A stretch of 64,000 bases of DNA from Hymenobacter actinosclerus (GCF_900111515.1 NZ_FOHS01000007.1:1-64000), one strand, 5' to 3'. Counted from the stretch's first letter, positions 15,627 through 24,389 are shown. Notes: generated by a model not told the origin, from the sequence alone. Numbers and translations are program-made.

Positions 15627-17060
15627 ATGTCCGATTCGCCCGCGCCCGCTTCCTTTGCCGATTTCAAGCTCAATAAGCAGCTGCTGACGGCCGTAGCCGA
15701 GGCCGGTTTCACGGAGCCCACGCCCGTGCAGGAGCAAACCATTCCGCTGCTGCTGGCCGGCCACGACGTGCTGGGCATCGCCCAGACGGGCACCGGCAAA
15801 ACGGCCGCCTTCGGGCTGCCGCTGCTCATGAAGGTGAAATACGCCCAGGGCACCCACCCGCGGGCCCTGGTGCTGGCCCCCACCCGCGAGCTGGCCATGC
15901 AGCTGGAAAAGCATATCCAGAAGCTGGCGGCGCACACCGACCTGCGCATTTTCGCCATCTACGGTGGTCTGGGCCCCAAAACCCAGATTGAAACCATTGC
16001 CCGGGGCGTCGATATTCTGATTGCTACGCCCGGCCGCCTGATGGAGCTGTACCTGAAGGGCGCGCTGGTGCTCAAGGAGCTCAAGACGCTGGTGCTCGAC
16101 GAGGCCGACAAGATGATGGACATGGGCTTTATGCCCCAGATTCGGCGGCTGCTGGAAGTTATTCCGCGCAAGCGCCAGAACGTGCTGTTCTCGGCCACCA
16201 TGCCCGACAAGGTGACGACGCTGAGCGAGGAGTTCCTGGAGTTTCCGGTGCGGGTGGAAGTGACGCCGGCCGCCACCTCGGCCCAGAACGTGACCCAGAG
16301 CCTGTACGAGGTGCCCAACCTCATCACCAAAATCAACCTGCTGGAGTACCTGTTTCTCGACTGGGACACCTTCCACCGGGTGATGATTTTCACCCGCTCG
16401 AAGGCCAACGCCGAGAACGTGGCCAGCTTTCTGGCGCGCAAAGCCCACGGCGAGGTACGCGCCATCCACGGCAACAAGGGCCAGAACACGCGCATCAACG
16501 CCATGGAGGGCTTCAAGGCCGGCGAGGTGCGCTTTCTGGTGGCCACCGACGTAGCCGCCCGCGGCATCGACGTGCCCGAGGTGAGCCACGTTATCAACTT
16601 TGATGTGCCGCTGGTCTACGACGATTACGTGCACCGCATCGGGCGCACGGGCCGGGCCCGGCACACCGGCGCGGCCATTACGTTCGCCAACGAGGCCGAA
16701 ATGCACCACATCCAGCGCATCGAGGAGCTGATCCGGCAGCCCATTCCGCTGCTGCCGCTGCCGCCCGAGGTAAAGGTGGTGGCTACCTCGTTTGAGGAGC
16801 AGCAGGAAATGGACCGCGAAAAGGATGAGCGCCGCAAGCGCGAAGACCCCACGTTCAAAGGGGCCTTCCACGAGCGGCAGGAGTGGCTCAAGCCCGGCGT
16901 CACCATCGACAAGCGCACGGGCCGCGAGTACGTGGCACAGCCCGCCCGGAGCCTGAAAGGAAACAAAGTGAACCCCGGCAAGGGCCGCGGCTCCTCCCCC
17001 GCCGCCAAGGCCCTTAAAGCCGCCAAGGGGCGCGTAGAGAATAAGCGCAAGCGGCGGTAG
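15627..17060 (+). CDS. DEAD-box ATP-dependent RNA helicase
   Basis: A 477-residue RNA helicase of the RhlE/CsdA-like group. It shows the Q motif (FTEPTPVQEQTIP), motif I AQTGTGKT, Ia PTRELA, II DEAD, III SAT, then IV-VI with IFTRSKANAE, ATDVAARGIDV and HRIGRTGRA. The C-terminal tail of about 100 residues is rich in Lys, Arg and Gly, as usual for RNA binding and cold-related function. The start at 15627 drops eight residues that overlap the promoter. It is probably a single-gene transcript. Confidence 0.95.
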   Translation: MSDSPAPASFADFKLNKQLLTAVAEAGFTEPTPVQEQTIPLLLAGHDVLGIAQTGTGKTAAFGLPLLMKVKYAQGTHPRALVLAPTRELAMQLEKHIQKLAAHTDLRIFAIYGGLGPKTQIETIARGVDILIATPGRLMELYLKGALVLKELKTLVLDEADKMMDMGFMPQIRRLLEVIPRKRQNVLFSATMPDKVTTLSEEFLEFPVRVEVTPAATSAQNVTQSLYEVPNLITKINLLEYLFLDWDTFHRVMIFTRSKANAENVASFLARKAHGEVRAIHGNKGQNTRINAMEGFKAGEVRFLVATDVAARGIDVPEVSHVINFDVPLVYDDYVHRIGRTGRARHTGAAITFANEAEMHHIQRIEELIRQPIPLLPLPPEVKVVATSFEEQQEMDREKDERRKREDPTFKGAFHERQEWLKPGVTIDKRTGREYVAQPARSLKGNKVNPGKGRGSSPAAKALKAAKGRVENKRKRR

Positions 17061-17084
17061 GGCCTCCCAGACACCTTTACGCTG

Positions 17085-17125
17085 CGCCTCACCCCCCGGC
17101 CCCCTCTCCGAAAAAGGAGAGGGGA
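17085..17125. repeat. CCCCCTCTCC/GGAGAGGGG hairpin repeat
   Basis: The segment CCTCACCCCCCGGCCCCCTC is followed by a short A-rich loop and GGAGAGGGGAAG. It belongs to a widespread type of bacterial intergenic repeat and lies just after the helicase gene. Confidence 0.55.
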
Positions 17126-17250
17126 AGCCTATGCCCGGGCTTTTCGCTGACAGCTGTTGGCTGCTAAGGAAATATTGCTGCGTTACTTGCGTCAATGGCT
17201 TTCAAAACATTGGCTAGCCTTACTGGTCAGGCATCTAATTCAAGAACCGC

Positions 17251-18123
17251 ATGCGGGCGGACAGCACCGAACTCCTAACGGCCAACCTGCGGGGCGTGGG
17301 CCAGATTTTCTTGCAGGAAAGTGCCTGGACCGGCGCGTTGCTGCTGCTGGGCATCTGTTACGGCTCACCGCTGATGGGCGCGGCCGTGGGTATCAGCACG
17401 CTGGTGGGCACGGGCACGGCCCGGCTATTGAGCTACGACCAGGGCCACATCAGCCGCGGTTTGTACGGTTTCAACGCGGCGCTGGTGGGCGCGGGCCTGA
17501 GCGTCTTTTTCGCGCCGACTATCCTGTTGGCCCTGGTTATACTGGTGGCCGTGGTGCTTTCTACGGTGGTGATGCACTGGTTTTTGCGCCGCGAGCTGCC
17601 AGCCTACACGTTTCCGTTCATCCTGCTCACCTGGCTCGGCGTGTACGCGCTGCACCTGCTGGGCGCCCCCGGGGCAGCTGCCGGGGTGCTGGCGCCCGCG
17701 CCCAACATCGGCGCCCTGGTTTTGGTCAGCCGCGGGTTTGGGCAGGTTATTTTTCAGGGGGAGGTGCTGGTGGGGGCGGTTTTCTTCCTGGCCATTTTCA
17801 TCCACTCGCCCATTAGTGCGCTGTATGGGCTGGTGGGGGCGCTGCTGGGGGCCGCCGCGGCGCTGCTGATGCACGAGCCGGCGGAGTCGATTGCGCTGGG
17901 CTTGTTCAGCTTCAACGGGGTGCTGTGCGGCGTGGCCTTCGCCGGCAGCCAGCGCCGCGACGGACTGCTGGTGCTGGTGGCCGTACTGCTGTCGGTGGCC
18001 ATCAACGCCCTGCTGGCCCGGGGGCAGCTGCTGGCCCTCACGTTTCCGTTCGTGCTGGCCTCCTGGCTCACGCTGCTGCTGAAACGCCTCTTTCCCAGCC
18101 ATAGCCCCGCTGCTACCGATTGA
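17251..18123 (+). CDS. Urea transporter (UT family)
   Basis: A 290-residue membrane protein with two homologous halves. Each half carries the UT signature: GLYGFNAALVGAGLS in the first and GLFSFNGVLCGVAFAGS in the second. About ten hydrophobic segments fit the UT channel, which passes urea down its gradient. No urease or nickel gene is in the window, so urea use must rely on genes elsewhere, or the channel passes another small amide. The ATG at 17251 is chosen over a frame opening at 17157. The end overlaps the convergent membrane gene by 11 bases. Confidence 0.88.
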   Translation: MRADSTELLTANLRGVGQIFLQESAWTGALLLLGICYGSPLMGAAVGISTLVGTGTARLLSYDQGHISRGLYGFNAALVGAGLSVFFAPTILLALVILVAVVLSTVVMHWFLRRELPAYTFPFILLTWLGVYALHLLGAPGAAAGVLAPAPNIGALVLVSRGFGQVIFQGEVLVGAVFFLAIFIHSPISALYGLVGALLGAAAALLMHEPAESIALGLFSFNGVLCGVAFAGSQRRDGLLVLVAVLLSVAINALLARGQLLALTFPFVLASWLTLLLKRLFPSHSPAATD

Positions 18124-18565
18124 AAATCGGCAGGTGGCTGAAGCGCACGACCAGCATCGTGAGGGCCAGGCCCCAGAAGGCGGCGCTCCAGGTCATGTGC
18201 ACCAGAATGCGCCAGCGCGGCACGTGCAGCTGGGTGGCAATAACGGTACCGCCGATGGGGCTGAACAGAATGGGCGTCAGGAAGGCAATGCCAATCATGC
18301 CGAAGCGCCGGTACACGCGCACAATAACGCGGGAGCGGCGGCTGAACAGCGGCTTGCCCTTCTCCAGCCGCTTGCGCCGCAGGTGCATGGCCCAGGCCTT
18401 GCCCACGCCCGAAATCAGCACCACCGTCGTCATCATGCCCGCCACCGTGAGGGCCCAGGTAACGGCCACCGGCAGGCCCGCCGCCACGCCCGTAATGGGC
18501 GCGCCAACAAACTTGAACATGCCGAAGGCGAAAACGGCGGCGTATTTCAGGAGGGCTGGCAGCAA
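18113..18565 (-). CDS. Small multi-pass membrane protein
   Basis: A 150-residue protein with about four hydrophobic segments and a basic cytoplasmic loop (LRRKRLEKGK...RRSRVIVRVYRR, about residues 62-87). FLTPILFSPIGGTVIATQL resembles the helix-hairpin of small multidrug-export or DedA-like proteins, but I cannot assign it. No ATG is in frame near the N-terminus. The likely start is the TTG at 18565, inside or beside a GTGAGA-type repeat. An internal ATG would remove about 14 residues. The gene overlaps the urea transporter end by 11 bases (convergent). Confidence 0.6.
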   Translation of the reverse strand: MLPALLKYAAVFAFGMFKFVGAPITGVAAGLPVAVTWALTVAGMMTTVVLISGVGKAWAMHLRRKRLEKGKPLFSRRSRVIVRVYRRFGMIGIAFLTPILFSPIGGTVIATQLHVPRWRILVHMTWSAAFWGLALTMLVVRFSHLPIFNR

Positions 18566-18750
18566 TTCTTTAGATGTGAGATGGTGAGATATGAGAAGTG
18601 AGATGAACGGCGGGTGAGGCGAGCTAGAGGGTGTAGTTCCTGCTCCTGCTGCTTTTCGCGCAGCAAGTTCCAGACAGTAAATTTCTTGAATGAGTTGCGG
18701 AGTTGTCGTTCATCTCACTTCTCATGTCTCACCATCTCATGTCTCCTACA
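18566..18750. repeat. GTGAGA-word inverted repeat pair
   Basis: The left arm (18568-18607: GTGAGATGGTGAGATATGAG and on) and the right arm (18711-18749: CATCTCACTTCTCATGTCTC and on) are near-perfect inverse copies separated by about 100 bases of unique sequence. The right arm reaches the last codons of upp. Confidence 0.75.
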
Positions 18751-19444
18751 GCTTACTGCCGTACGACAGGTCGCCGGCGTCGCCGAGGCCGGGCACGATG
18801 TAGGCCTGGGCGTTGAGGTCGTCGTCGAGGGCGGCGAGCCAGAGGGTGGCTTCAGGCACTTCGCGCGTGACGTACTCGACGCCCTGGGGCGAGGCAATAA
18901 CGGCCGCGATGTACACCTGCCGGGGCGTACCGAAGCGCAGCATGGCCCGGTAAGTCTGCACCAGGCTCTTGCCCGAGGCCAGCATGGGGTCCACCAGAAT
19001 CAGCACCCGGCCGTCGAGGCTGGGGGCCGAGAGGTAATCGACCTGCACCTGCACCTGGGCCGTGCCCTCGATGCGGTAGGCGGCCGCGAAAGCCGAGGGC
19101 GACTGGTCGAAATAATTGAGAAAGCCCTGGTGAAACGGCAGCCCGGCCCGCAACACGGTGGCCAGCACCGGGAAATCAGCAAGATGCATGCTGCTGGATT
19201 CGCCCAGCGGGGTGCGCACGGTTTTGGTGGTGAAATCGAGGTCGGTGCTGATGTTGTAGGCCATGATTTCGCCCAGCCGTTGCAGGTTGCGGCGGAAGCG
19301 GAGCGAATCTTTTTGCACGTCCACGTCGCGCAGCTCGGCCAGGAAGTGGTTGGCAATGGACGGTTGGTCGCACAGAATCCGCACGCGGGCGTTGGCGGGG
19401 GCAGCGGTAGTCGGGTCGGCAGAATTGGGCGTTAGCGCATCCAT
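18746..19444 (-). CDS. upp: Uracil phosphoribosyltransferase
   Basis: A 232-residue salvage enzyme that makes UMP from uracil and PRPP. The PRPP loop ILVDPMLASGKSL and the uracil-binding end PGLGDAGDLSYGSKL are clear, as are VLRAGLPFHQGFL and IASPQGVEYV. The N-terminus has an extra 20 or so residues rich in Ala, Pro and Thr. It overlaps the upstream GNAT-like gene by 13 bases, so the two are probably translationally coupled. Confidence 0.93.
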   Translation of the reverse strand: MDALTPNSADPTTAAPANARVRILCDQPSIANHFLAELRDVDVQKDSLRFRRNLQRLGEIMAYNISTDLDFTTKTVRTPLGESSSMHLADFPVLATVLRAGLPFHQGFLNYFDQSPSAFAAAYRIEGTAQVQVQVDYLSAPSLDGRVLILVDPMLASGKSLVQTYRAMLRFGTPRQVYIAAVIASPQGVEYVTREVPEATLWLAALDDDLNAQAYIVPGLGDAGDLSYGSKL

Positions 19445-20376
19445 TTAAGGTACCAGGGGCTTTCGGAAGTGAACGATAGGGCCGCGTACGGGACGGGCGC
19501 GGCCCCGAAGTTGGCGAAAAAACGGGCAATAGCCGGCAGCATCCCGCCCTCGAAATCGAGCACCAGCCCCGGCGTACCGGCGTGGCGGCGGATGGCCTCG
19601 TCGAGCAGCAGCAGCGGCGCGGCGGCCTTCTTGCCTTCGTCGGAAGCGGCGGCGAACAGGTAAATCAGGCGGCTGCGGTAGCGCACGAACAGCGCGCCGG
19701 CCAGCAGCGCGCCGGTTTCGGGCGCGCGTACGGCCCGGGCTTCGAGCAGCTGCCGGCGTTGCAGCCCGGCCAGCAGCCGGCGCAGGCGGGCGTAGTGGCG
19801 CGGGCGCAGGCCGGCGGCGGGGCCCTTGGTCTGCTGAAACAGCGTCAGCAACGGCTCGGGGTCGGGCAGCTCGGTTACGATGAGGGGCGCGGCGGCGGCC
19901 TCGTGCCGCAGCAGGCGGCGGCGGTAGTCGGCGCAGTAGCCGGCGCGCAGAGTGTCGTAGGCGGGGCTGAGGTCGAGGTGGTAGGTTTGGCGGGCTTCCA
20001 CGGTAAACTGGCCAGCCGCGGCGGGCAGCCCGTTGGCTTCGTTGAGTTGGGCGTAGAACCGGGCGTAGCGTTGGGCCAGCGGCGGCAGCGCCGGGCCGAT
20101 GGCGGGGGCATCATCTGCGCCCGAAATCAAGCCCAGCTGCTGGGTAAACGGCGGCTGATACACCTGCCGGCCGCCTGGTCGCCACTTGGCCGGCAGCGGC
20201 CAGACGCTGCGGTAGCGGCCGTCGGGCTCCTGCTGTACCAGCGCATCCCAGCGGCCGGCCGTGGCTTGCAGCCACCAGCTATGTGCATACGGCACGGCCT
20301 GCCGGGCGCCGGCCACGCAGGCATCCCAGGCGGCGAGGTCGAGTTGGGAAAAGCGCAGCAGGCGAAGCGGGGGCAT
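19432..20376 (-). CDS. GNAT/FemAB-like acyltransferase-type protein
   Basis: A 314-residue soluble protein. The layout (SWWLQATAGRWDALV near the N-terminus, a central Leu/Arg-rich part, and GALLAGALFVRYRSRLIYLFAAAS with DEGKKAAAPLLLLDEAIR) fits the GNAT-like fold of FemAB-type or cellulose-biosynthesis-like acyltransferases. The substrate is unknown. The start at 20376 is supported by a TACCTTTG element five bases upstream. It overlaps upp by 13 bases. Confidence 0.7.
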   Translation of the reverse strand: MPPLRLLRFSQLDLAAWDACVAGARQAVPYAHSWWLQATAGRWDALVQQEPDGRYRSVWPLPAKWRPGGRQVYQPPFTQQLGLISGADDAPAIGPALPPLAQRYARFYAQLNEANGLPAAAGQFTVEARQTYHLDLSPAYDTLRAGYCADYRRRLLRHEAAAAPLIVTELPDPEPLLTLFQQTKGPAAGLRPRHYARLRRLLAGLQRRQLLEARAVRAPETGALLAGALFVRYRSRLIYLFAAASDEGKKAAAPLLLLDEAIRRHAGTPGLVLDFEGGMLPAIARFFANFGAAPVPYAALSFTSESPWYLKWMR

Positions 20377-20380
20377 GGGG

Positions 20381-20388
20381 CAAAGGTA
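20381..20388 (-). promoter_or_regulatory. -7 element for the GNAT-upp unit
   Basis: TACCTTTG on the minus strand ends four bases before the ATG at 20376. It is nearly leaderless, as for tsaB. Confidence 0.6.
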
Positions 20389-20409
20389 GGCGGTCGGTGA
20401 ATGAGTGCA

Positions 20410-20508
20410 CCCGTCTGTCATCCTGAGCTTGCAAAGGACCTATCTAGAAGCTATTGTTTGATATCAGCTTCCGGATAGGTCCTTCGCAAGCTCAGGATGA
20501 CAGACGGG
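20410..20508. repeat. MITE-like palindrome, GTCATCCTGAGC/GGACCTAT family, copy 2
   Basis: The outer arms CCCGTCTGTCATCCTGAGC and inverse are nearly perfect, and the inner arms are GGACCTATC/GATAGGTCC. The asymmetric centre reads as the reverse complement of that in copy 1 (15468-15575), with about 85-90% identity by eye. Confidence 0.8.
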
Positions 20509-20566
20509 TTCACCAACTCGCTTTTAACTCATTCACTGAGTCACCGTTTCCCTCCCGCACTTATCG

Positions 20567-20574
20567 TAGTTTTG
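20567..20574 (+). promoter_or_regulatory. -7 element for the Wzi-like gene
   Basis: TAGTTTTG fits TAnnTTTG and lies 39 bases upstream of the ATG. Confidence 0.6.
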
Positions 20575-20613
20575 TTGCCCCGTCAACCAGCTCAGGCGTA
20601 GCGGGCTCTCTTT

Positions 20614-22494
20614 ATGAAAAACTCTTCCCTGCTGCTGGCCGTGCTGGCGTTGCTGGCGGCCCCGGCCGCCGCCCAGGATACGCCGCCCACCCGCCCCACC
20701 GACGGCCAGGGCAACTGGCTCATGTACGACCAGCCGCCCAAGCCCGCCGAGCCGCGCACCCCGGCCACGACCGAGCCGCAGGTGGGCCGGAGCACCAAAA
20801 CCACCATGGGCACCACCTACGTGCCACTCGACAACGACATCTACCGGCTCATCGACCGCTACGCCATTCTGCACGGCGCCGACGAGCTGGGCGAGCCCTA
20901 CACCGCCGTGCGGCCCTACACCCGCGCCGCCGTGGCCCGGCTGGCCGAGCGCATACTGGCCGATTCCAGCCGGGCCGGCCTCTCGGCTCAGGACCGTTTC
21001 AACGCCCGCTACTTTCTGCGCGACAACTGGCACGACACCCGGCTGGATTCAACCGAAAACAGCCGGCCCAACCCGTACCTGGGGTTCCTCTACCAGCGCC
21101 ACTCCGACCTGTACAGCGTGGAAACGCCCGACTTCTCGTTGCGCGTGAACCCGGTGGCGGGCCTGAGCCTGGGCAACAACGACGGGGCCAAGAGCTACTC
21201 CTTTCTCAACACCCGCGGCGTGCAGGTGGAAGGCACCGTGGACCAGCGGTTGGGCTTCTACGCCTTTCTGGCCGACAACCAGATGGCCGTGCCGCAGTAC
21301 GTGCAGGAGCGGGTGGAGCGCGACCGGGCCGTGCCCCACGAGGGGTTCTGGAAGCCGTTTAAAACCACCCCCGGCCAGTACGACTTCCTCTCGGCCCGCG
21401 GCTACGTTACGTATGCCGCCGGCCGCCACGTAAGCCTGCAGCTGGGCCACGACCGCAACCAGATCGGCAACGGCTACCGCAGCCTTATTCTGTCGGACTA
21501 TTCTTCTCCTTACCTGTTTCTGAAGGTGCAGACGCGGGTGTGGAAGTTCAAGTACCAGAACCTGTTTGCCCAGCTCATCACCGACCCCTCAGACAAGGAT
21601 GCCGCCTACGACCGCAAGTTCCTGGCCATGCACCACCTGAGCCTCGACGTGCTGCCCAACCTCAATATCGGCCTGTTCGAGAGCATTTTGTCCAGCTCGC
21701 GGCGCACCGATTCGGTAGTAGTGAACGGGCAGATCCGGACGCAGCAGCGCAATACCTTCGAGCTCCAGTACCTCAACCCGATTATCTTTTACCGGGCCAT
21801 TGAGCAGAGCGTGGGCTCGGCCGATGGCAACGCCCTGCTGGGCCTCGATTTCAAGTGGAACATCAAGCAGCGGGTGCAGGTGTATGGCCAGCTGGTGCTC
21901 GATGAGTTTGTGCTGAGCCAGATCCGGTCGGGCGACGGCTGGTGGGCCAACAAGCAGGCCGCCCAACTCGGGGCCAAGTACATCAACGTGGCCGGCATCA
22001 AAAACTTCGATTTGCAGGGCGAGTTCAACTTCATCCGCCCCTTCACTTACCAGGCCATCGATAAGTACCGCGACTATCAGCACGCGGCCCAGCCCCTGGC
22101 CCACCCTATGGGCGCCAACCTGTGGGAGCTGATTGGCATTGCCAGCTACCAGCCCCTGCCCCGCCTGCATGTGGTGGCCAAGGGCTTTTTGGTGAAGCAG
22201 GGCCTCGACCCGGTAGACCAGAACTACGGCTCCAACGTGCTGCTGCCCTACACCACCCGCCCCGCCGAGTACGGCTTCAAAGTGGGCAGCGGCATCACCT
22301 CCTACCTGCTGCACACCGACCTGACCGCCTCCTACCAGGCTGCCCACAACCTGTTCCTCGACGGCAAGCTCGTGTACCGCCACCGCAGCTTCAGCGGCGA
22401 CGCGCCCGCGCCGGCCTACTACTCGGCCGACGGCGGGGCCCTGGCCTCGGTGGCCCTGCGCTGGAACATTGCCCAGCGCTTGCACGAGTTTTAG
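20614..22494 (+). CDS. Wzi-like capsule-assembly outer-membrane protein
   Basis: A 626-residue exported protein. A signal peptide (1-20) is followed by a Pro-rich linker. The rest is a beta-barrel-type domain similar to the capsule-assembly Wzi family (helical bundle about 75-145, then many aromatic-ended strands; QLGHDRNQIGNGYRSLILSD is the typical core motif). Bacteroidota members include gliding- or surface-polysaccharide-linked proteins. The role in capsule attachment is by family only, with no capsule cluster adjacent. The end (LHEF, TAG) is followed by a TTAGGG-type tandem repeat. Confidence 0.82.
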   Translation: MKNSSLLLAVLALLAAPAAAQDTPPTRPTDGQGNWLMYDQPPKPAEPRTPATTEPQVGRSTKTTMGTTYVPLDNDIYRLIDRYAILHGADELGEPYTAVRPYTRAAVARLAERILADSSRAGLSAQDRFNARYFLRDNWHDTRLDSTENSRPNPYLGFLYQRHSDLYSVETPDFSLRVNPVAGLSLGNNDGAKSYSFLNTRGVQVEGTVDQRLGFYAFLADNQMAVPQYVQERVERDRAVPHEGFWKPFKTTPGQYDFLSARGYVTYAAGRHVSLQLGHDRNQIGNGYRSLILSDYSSPYLFLKVQTRVWKFKYQNLFAQLITDPSDKDAAYDRKFLAMHHLSLDVLPNLNIGLFESILSSSRRTDSVVVNGQIRTQQRNTFELQYLNPIIFYRAIEQSVGSADGNALLGLDFKWNIKQRVQVYGQLVLDEFVLSQIRSGDGWWANKQAAQLGAKYINVAGIKNFDLQGEFNFIRPFTYQAIDKYRDYQHAAQPLAHPMGANLWELIGIASYQPLPRLHVVAKGFLVKQGLDPVDQNYGSNVLLPYTTRPAEYGFKVGSGITSYLLHTDLTASYQAAHNLFLDGKLVYRHRSFSGDAPAPAYYSADGGALASVALRWNIAQRLHEF

Positions 22495-22501
22495 CCGTAA
22501 A

Positions 22502-22547
22502 TATTTAGGGTTTAGGGCTTAGGGGTTAGGGCTTAGGGGTTAGGAAT
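22502..22547. repeat. Telomere-like TTAGGG/CTTAGGGG tandem array
   Basis: Degenerate units of TTAGGG, TTTAGGG and GCTTAGGGG repeat about six times. The array lies directly 3' of the Wzi-like gene and abuts a GTCATGC-type palindrome. Confidence 0.75.
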
Positions 22548-22550
22548 TAA

Positions 22551-22651
22551 CGTCATGCGGAGTCAGCCGAAGCAGCTCTACAGCAAGGGTGACCCCTTGA
22601 TTCAGGGTTAGCAGGGCGGTCATAATGCTTCCGGCTGCGCTCCGCATGACG
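22551..22651. repeat. GTCATGCGGAG-family palindrome
   Basis: The arms CGTCATGCGGAGTCAGCCGA and its near complement (CGGCTGCGCTCCGCATGACG) enclose about 60 bases. This looks like a diverged member of the GTCATKCTGAGC family. Confidence 0.65.
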
Positions 22652-22701
22652 TCCCTCTGATCAGCCGTTCCTTTCATCCCCCATCACTTCACCGCCTAAT
22701 T

Positions 22702-23040
22702 ATGCGCCACGACCCTGCAACGGTGCTGCTTTACCGGCCCGTGGGGCAGGCGGAGTTGGATCTGGTGGCGGCTTCCAACTGGCTGGAGTTCCCGCTGAAA
22801 CTGCCCGAGCCGCCGGTTTTTTACTTGGCCCCGCCCGGTTCGGCGGCTGGCCTGCCGGGCGCCGGACCGGGCTACTTGCTGCGCCTGGCAGTTGATGCCG
22901 ACTACGTCGCCCACTTTGAGGCGGCGGCCCCGGCAGCCGCGGAGCCCGCGGAACTGCGCGTTCCGACCGCCGAGCTGGCCGAATTCAACCGCCGGATTAC
23001 GGGCCGGATTGAGGTAGCAGGCCTGCTTGGCGCCGAATAA
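22702..23040 (+). CDS. ADP-ribosylation/crystallin J1-like small protein
   Basis: A 112-residue soluble protein. The pattern LLYRPVGQAELDLVAASNWLEFP, then PEPPVFYLA, YLLRLAVDADYVAHF and ELAEFNRRITGRIEV matches a family of small proteins labelled ADP-ribosylation/crystallin J1 in databases. It lacks the residues of true ADP-ribosylglycohydrolases, so the label implies no activity. There is no signal peptide. It is transcribed alone after a repeat-rich gap. Confidence 0.65.
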   Translation: MRHDPATVLLYRPVGQAELDLVAASNWLEFPLKLPEPPVFYLAPPGSAAGLPGAGPGYLLRLAVDADYVAHFEAAAPAAAEPAELRVPTAELAEFNRRITGRIEVAGLLGAE

Positions 23041-23262
23041 GCACAACTCAGGCTCACCTTTTTATCAGGCATTATAACCGGTTGGGCCGACCGAATTGCA
23101 CCTTCATCTAATAGTATGAATATTTCCTAAACCATTAGGGCTCCATCCGTATAGTAGCTTCGTTATCCACTCTCCATACAGAAGGGTCTGTGCCCTTTAT
23201 CTGGCAGAAAACCGGGTCATCTGACCGGCTGAAGAGGGAGTGGAAACGGTTCAGCCCGCTAT

Positions 23263-23874
23263 ATGACCCAACCCCTACTACCTAAAGTACCAAGTCCTTC
23301 TATCGTTGCGCGTTGGGTGCTGGCAGTGCTGCTGCTAAGCGCGGGCCTGACTACGCCAGCACAGGCCCAGGGCAAATACATGACCCAGGAAGGCGCGGCC
23401 AGCTTCTTTTCGACCAGCATCATCGAAGACATTGAGGCCACTACCAAGCAGGTGTCGGCCGTTTTCGACCTCCAGAGCGGGCAGCTGGCTTTTAGCATCC
23501 CGGTCAAGTCGTTCCTGTTCAAGCGCACGCTCATGCAGGAGCACTTCAACGAAAACTACCTGGAGTCGGATAAGTACCCCAAGGCCACGTTCCGTGGGCG
23601 CATCGTCGACCTGGATATGGGCAAGCTGCTGCGCGACGGGCAGCGCGTATCGGTAGAGGGCGACATCACCATTCACGGCGTTACGCGGCGGCTCACGGTG
23701 CCGGGGGCGCTGGCTTTCAGCCAGGGCAGCCTGCTCGTCAACGCCTATTTCAGCGTTTCGCCGGCCGACTATGGCATTGAGATTCCGCGTCTGGTGCGCG
23801 AAAACATTGCCAAAGTCGTGGGCATCAAAGTCAGCCTGATCTGTGAGCCAGTGGCCCAGCTGTCGGCCAAATAA
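23263..23874 (+). CDS. YceI family exported protein
   Basis: A 203-residue protein with a signal peptide (about 1-36, cleavage after AQA). The body is the YceI lipocalin-like barrel: FDLQSGQLAFSIPVKSFLF, MQEHFNENYLESDKYPKATF and VSVEGDITIHGVTRRLTVPG are typical. YceI proteins bind isoprenoid-type lipids in the periplasm. The next gene (CHRD lipoprotein) starts 40 bases on, so co-transcription is likely. In the 222 bases upstream TAGCTTCG (near 23153) may be a weak -7 element. Confidence 0.9.
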   Translation: MTQPLLPKVPSPSIVARWVLAVLLLSAGLTTPAQAQGKYMTQEGAASFFSTSIIEDIEATTKQVSAVFDLQSGQLAFSIPVKSFLFKRTLMQEHFNENYLESDKYPKATFRGRIVDLDMGKLLRDGQRVSVEGDITIHGVTRRLTVPGALAFSQGSLLVNAYFSVSPADYGIEIPRLVRENIAKVVGIKVSLICEPVAQLSAK

Positions 23875-23914
23875 CCCGCCAAGTCACCTTTACTTTTTTC
23901 TCTTTTTCCTGTTT

Positions 23915-24355
23915 ATGAACAAGTTTACTTCCCTGTTTCTGGCCCTCGGCGTAGTAACCCTCGGTGCCTGCAACAACGACGATGACAACGTGACGCCCGC
24001 TAACACGATGATGACCGTTTCGGCCACCCTCGACAACAAGCAAGCCGTACCAGCTACGGTTTCGGCTGCTACCGGCATGATGACCGGTACGTTCAACAAG
24101 TCCACGAAAGTGCTTCAGTACAACGTGACCTATCAGGGCCTGAGCCCGACAATGGGGCACCTGCACTTCGGTAAGCCCGGCAAGAAAGGCAACATCGCCG
24201 TGGGCTTCGACGACGTGAGCAAGTCGCCCATCACCGGTACGGTTACCCTGCAGCCTTCCACCGCCGACAGCCTGATGGCCGGCCAGCTTTATGTGAACCT
24301 GCATAGCACGGCCTACCCAGGCGGCGAAATCCGGGGCAACGTAACGGCTAAGTAA
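23915..24355 (+). CDS. CHRD domain lipoprotein
   Basis: A 146-residue protein with a lipoprotein signal (lipobox LGAC, Cys19) followed by an Asn/Asp-rich tether. The rest is one CHRD (chordin-type) domain: VSATLDNKQAVPATVSAATG, YNVTYQGLSPTMGHLHFG and LYVNLHSTAYPGGEIRGNV. CHRD domains in bacteria are exported and of unknown function. The ATG at 23915 is chosen since the upstream frame is still inside the yceI-like gene. It is followed by a clear terminator. Confidence 0.92.
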   Translation: MNKFTSLFLALGVVTLGACNNDDDNVTPANTMMTVSATLDNKQAVPATVSAATGMMTGTFNKSTKVLQYNVTYQGLSPTMGHLHFGKPGKKGNIAVGFDDVSKSPITGTVTLQPSTADSLMAGQLYVNLHSTAYPGGEIRGNVTAK

Positions 24356-24389
24356 GCCAGCGGCCGTTCCGGCACTTTATCAACTCAGC

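Noticed and set aside
22502..22547. The TTAGGG array as a true chromosome end
   Set aside because: It is internal, short and degenerate, and is flanked on both sides by normal genes.
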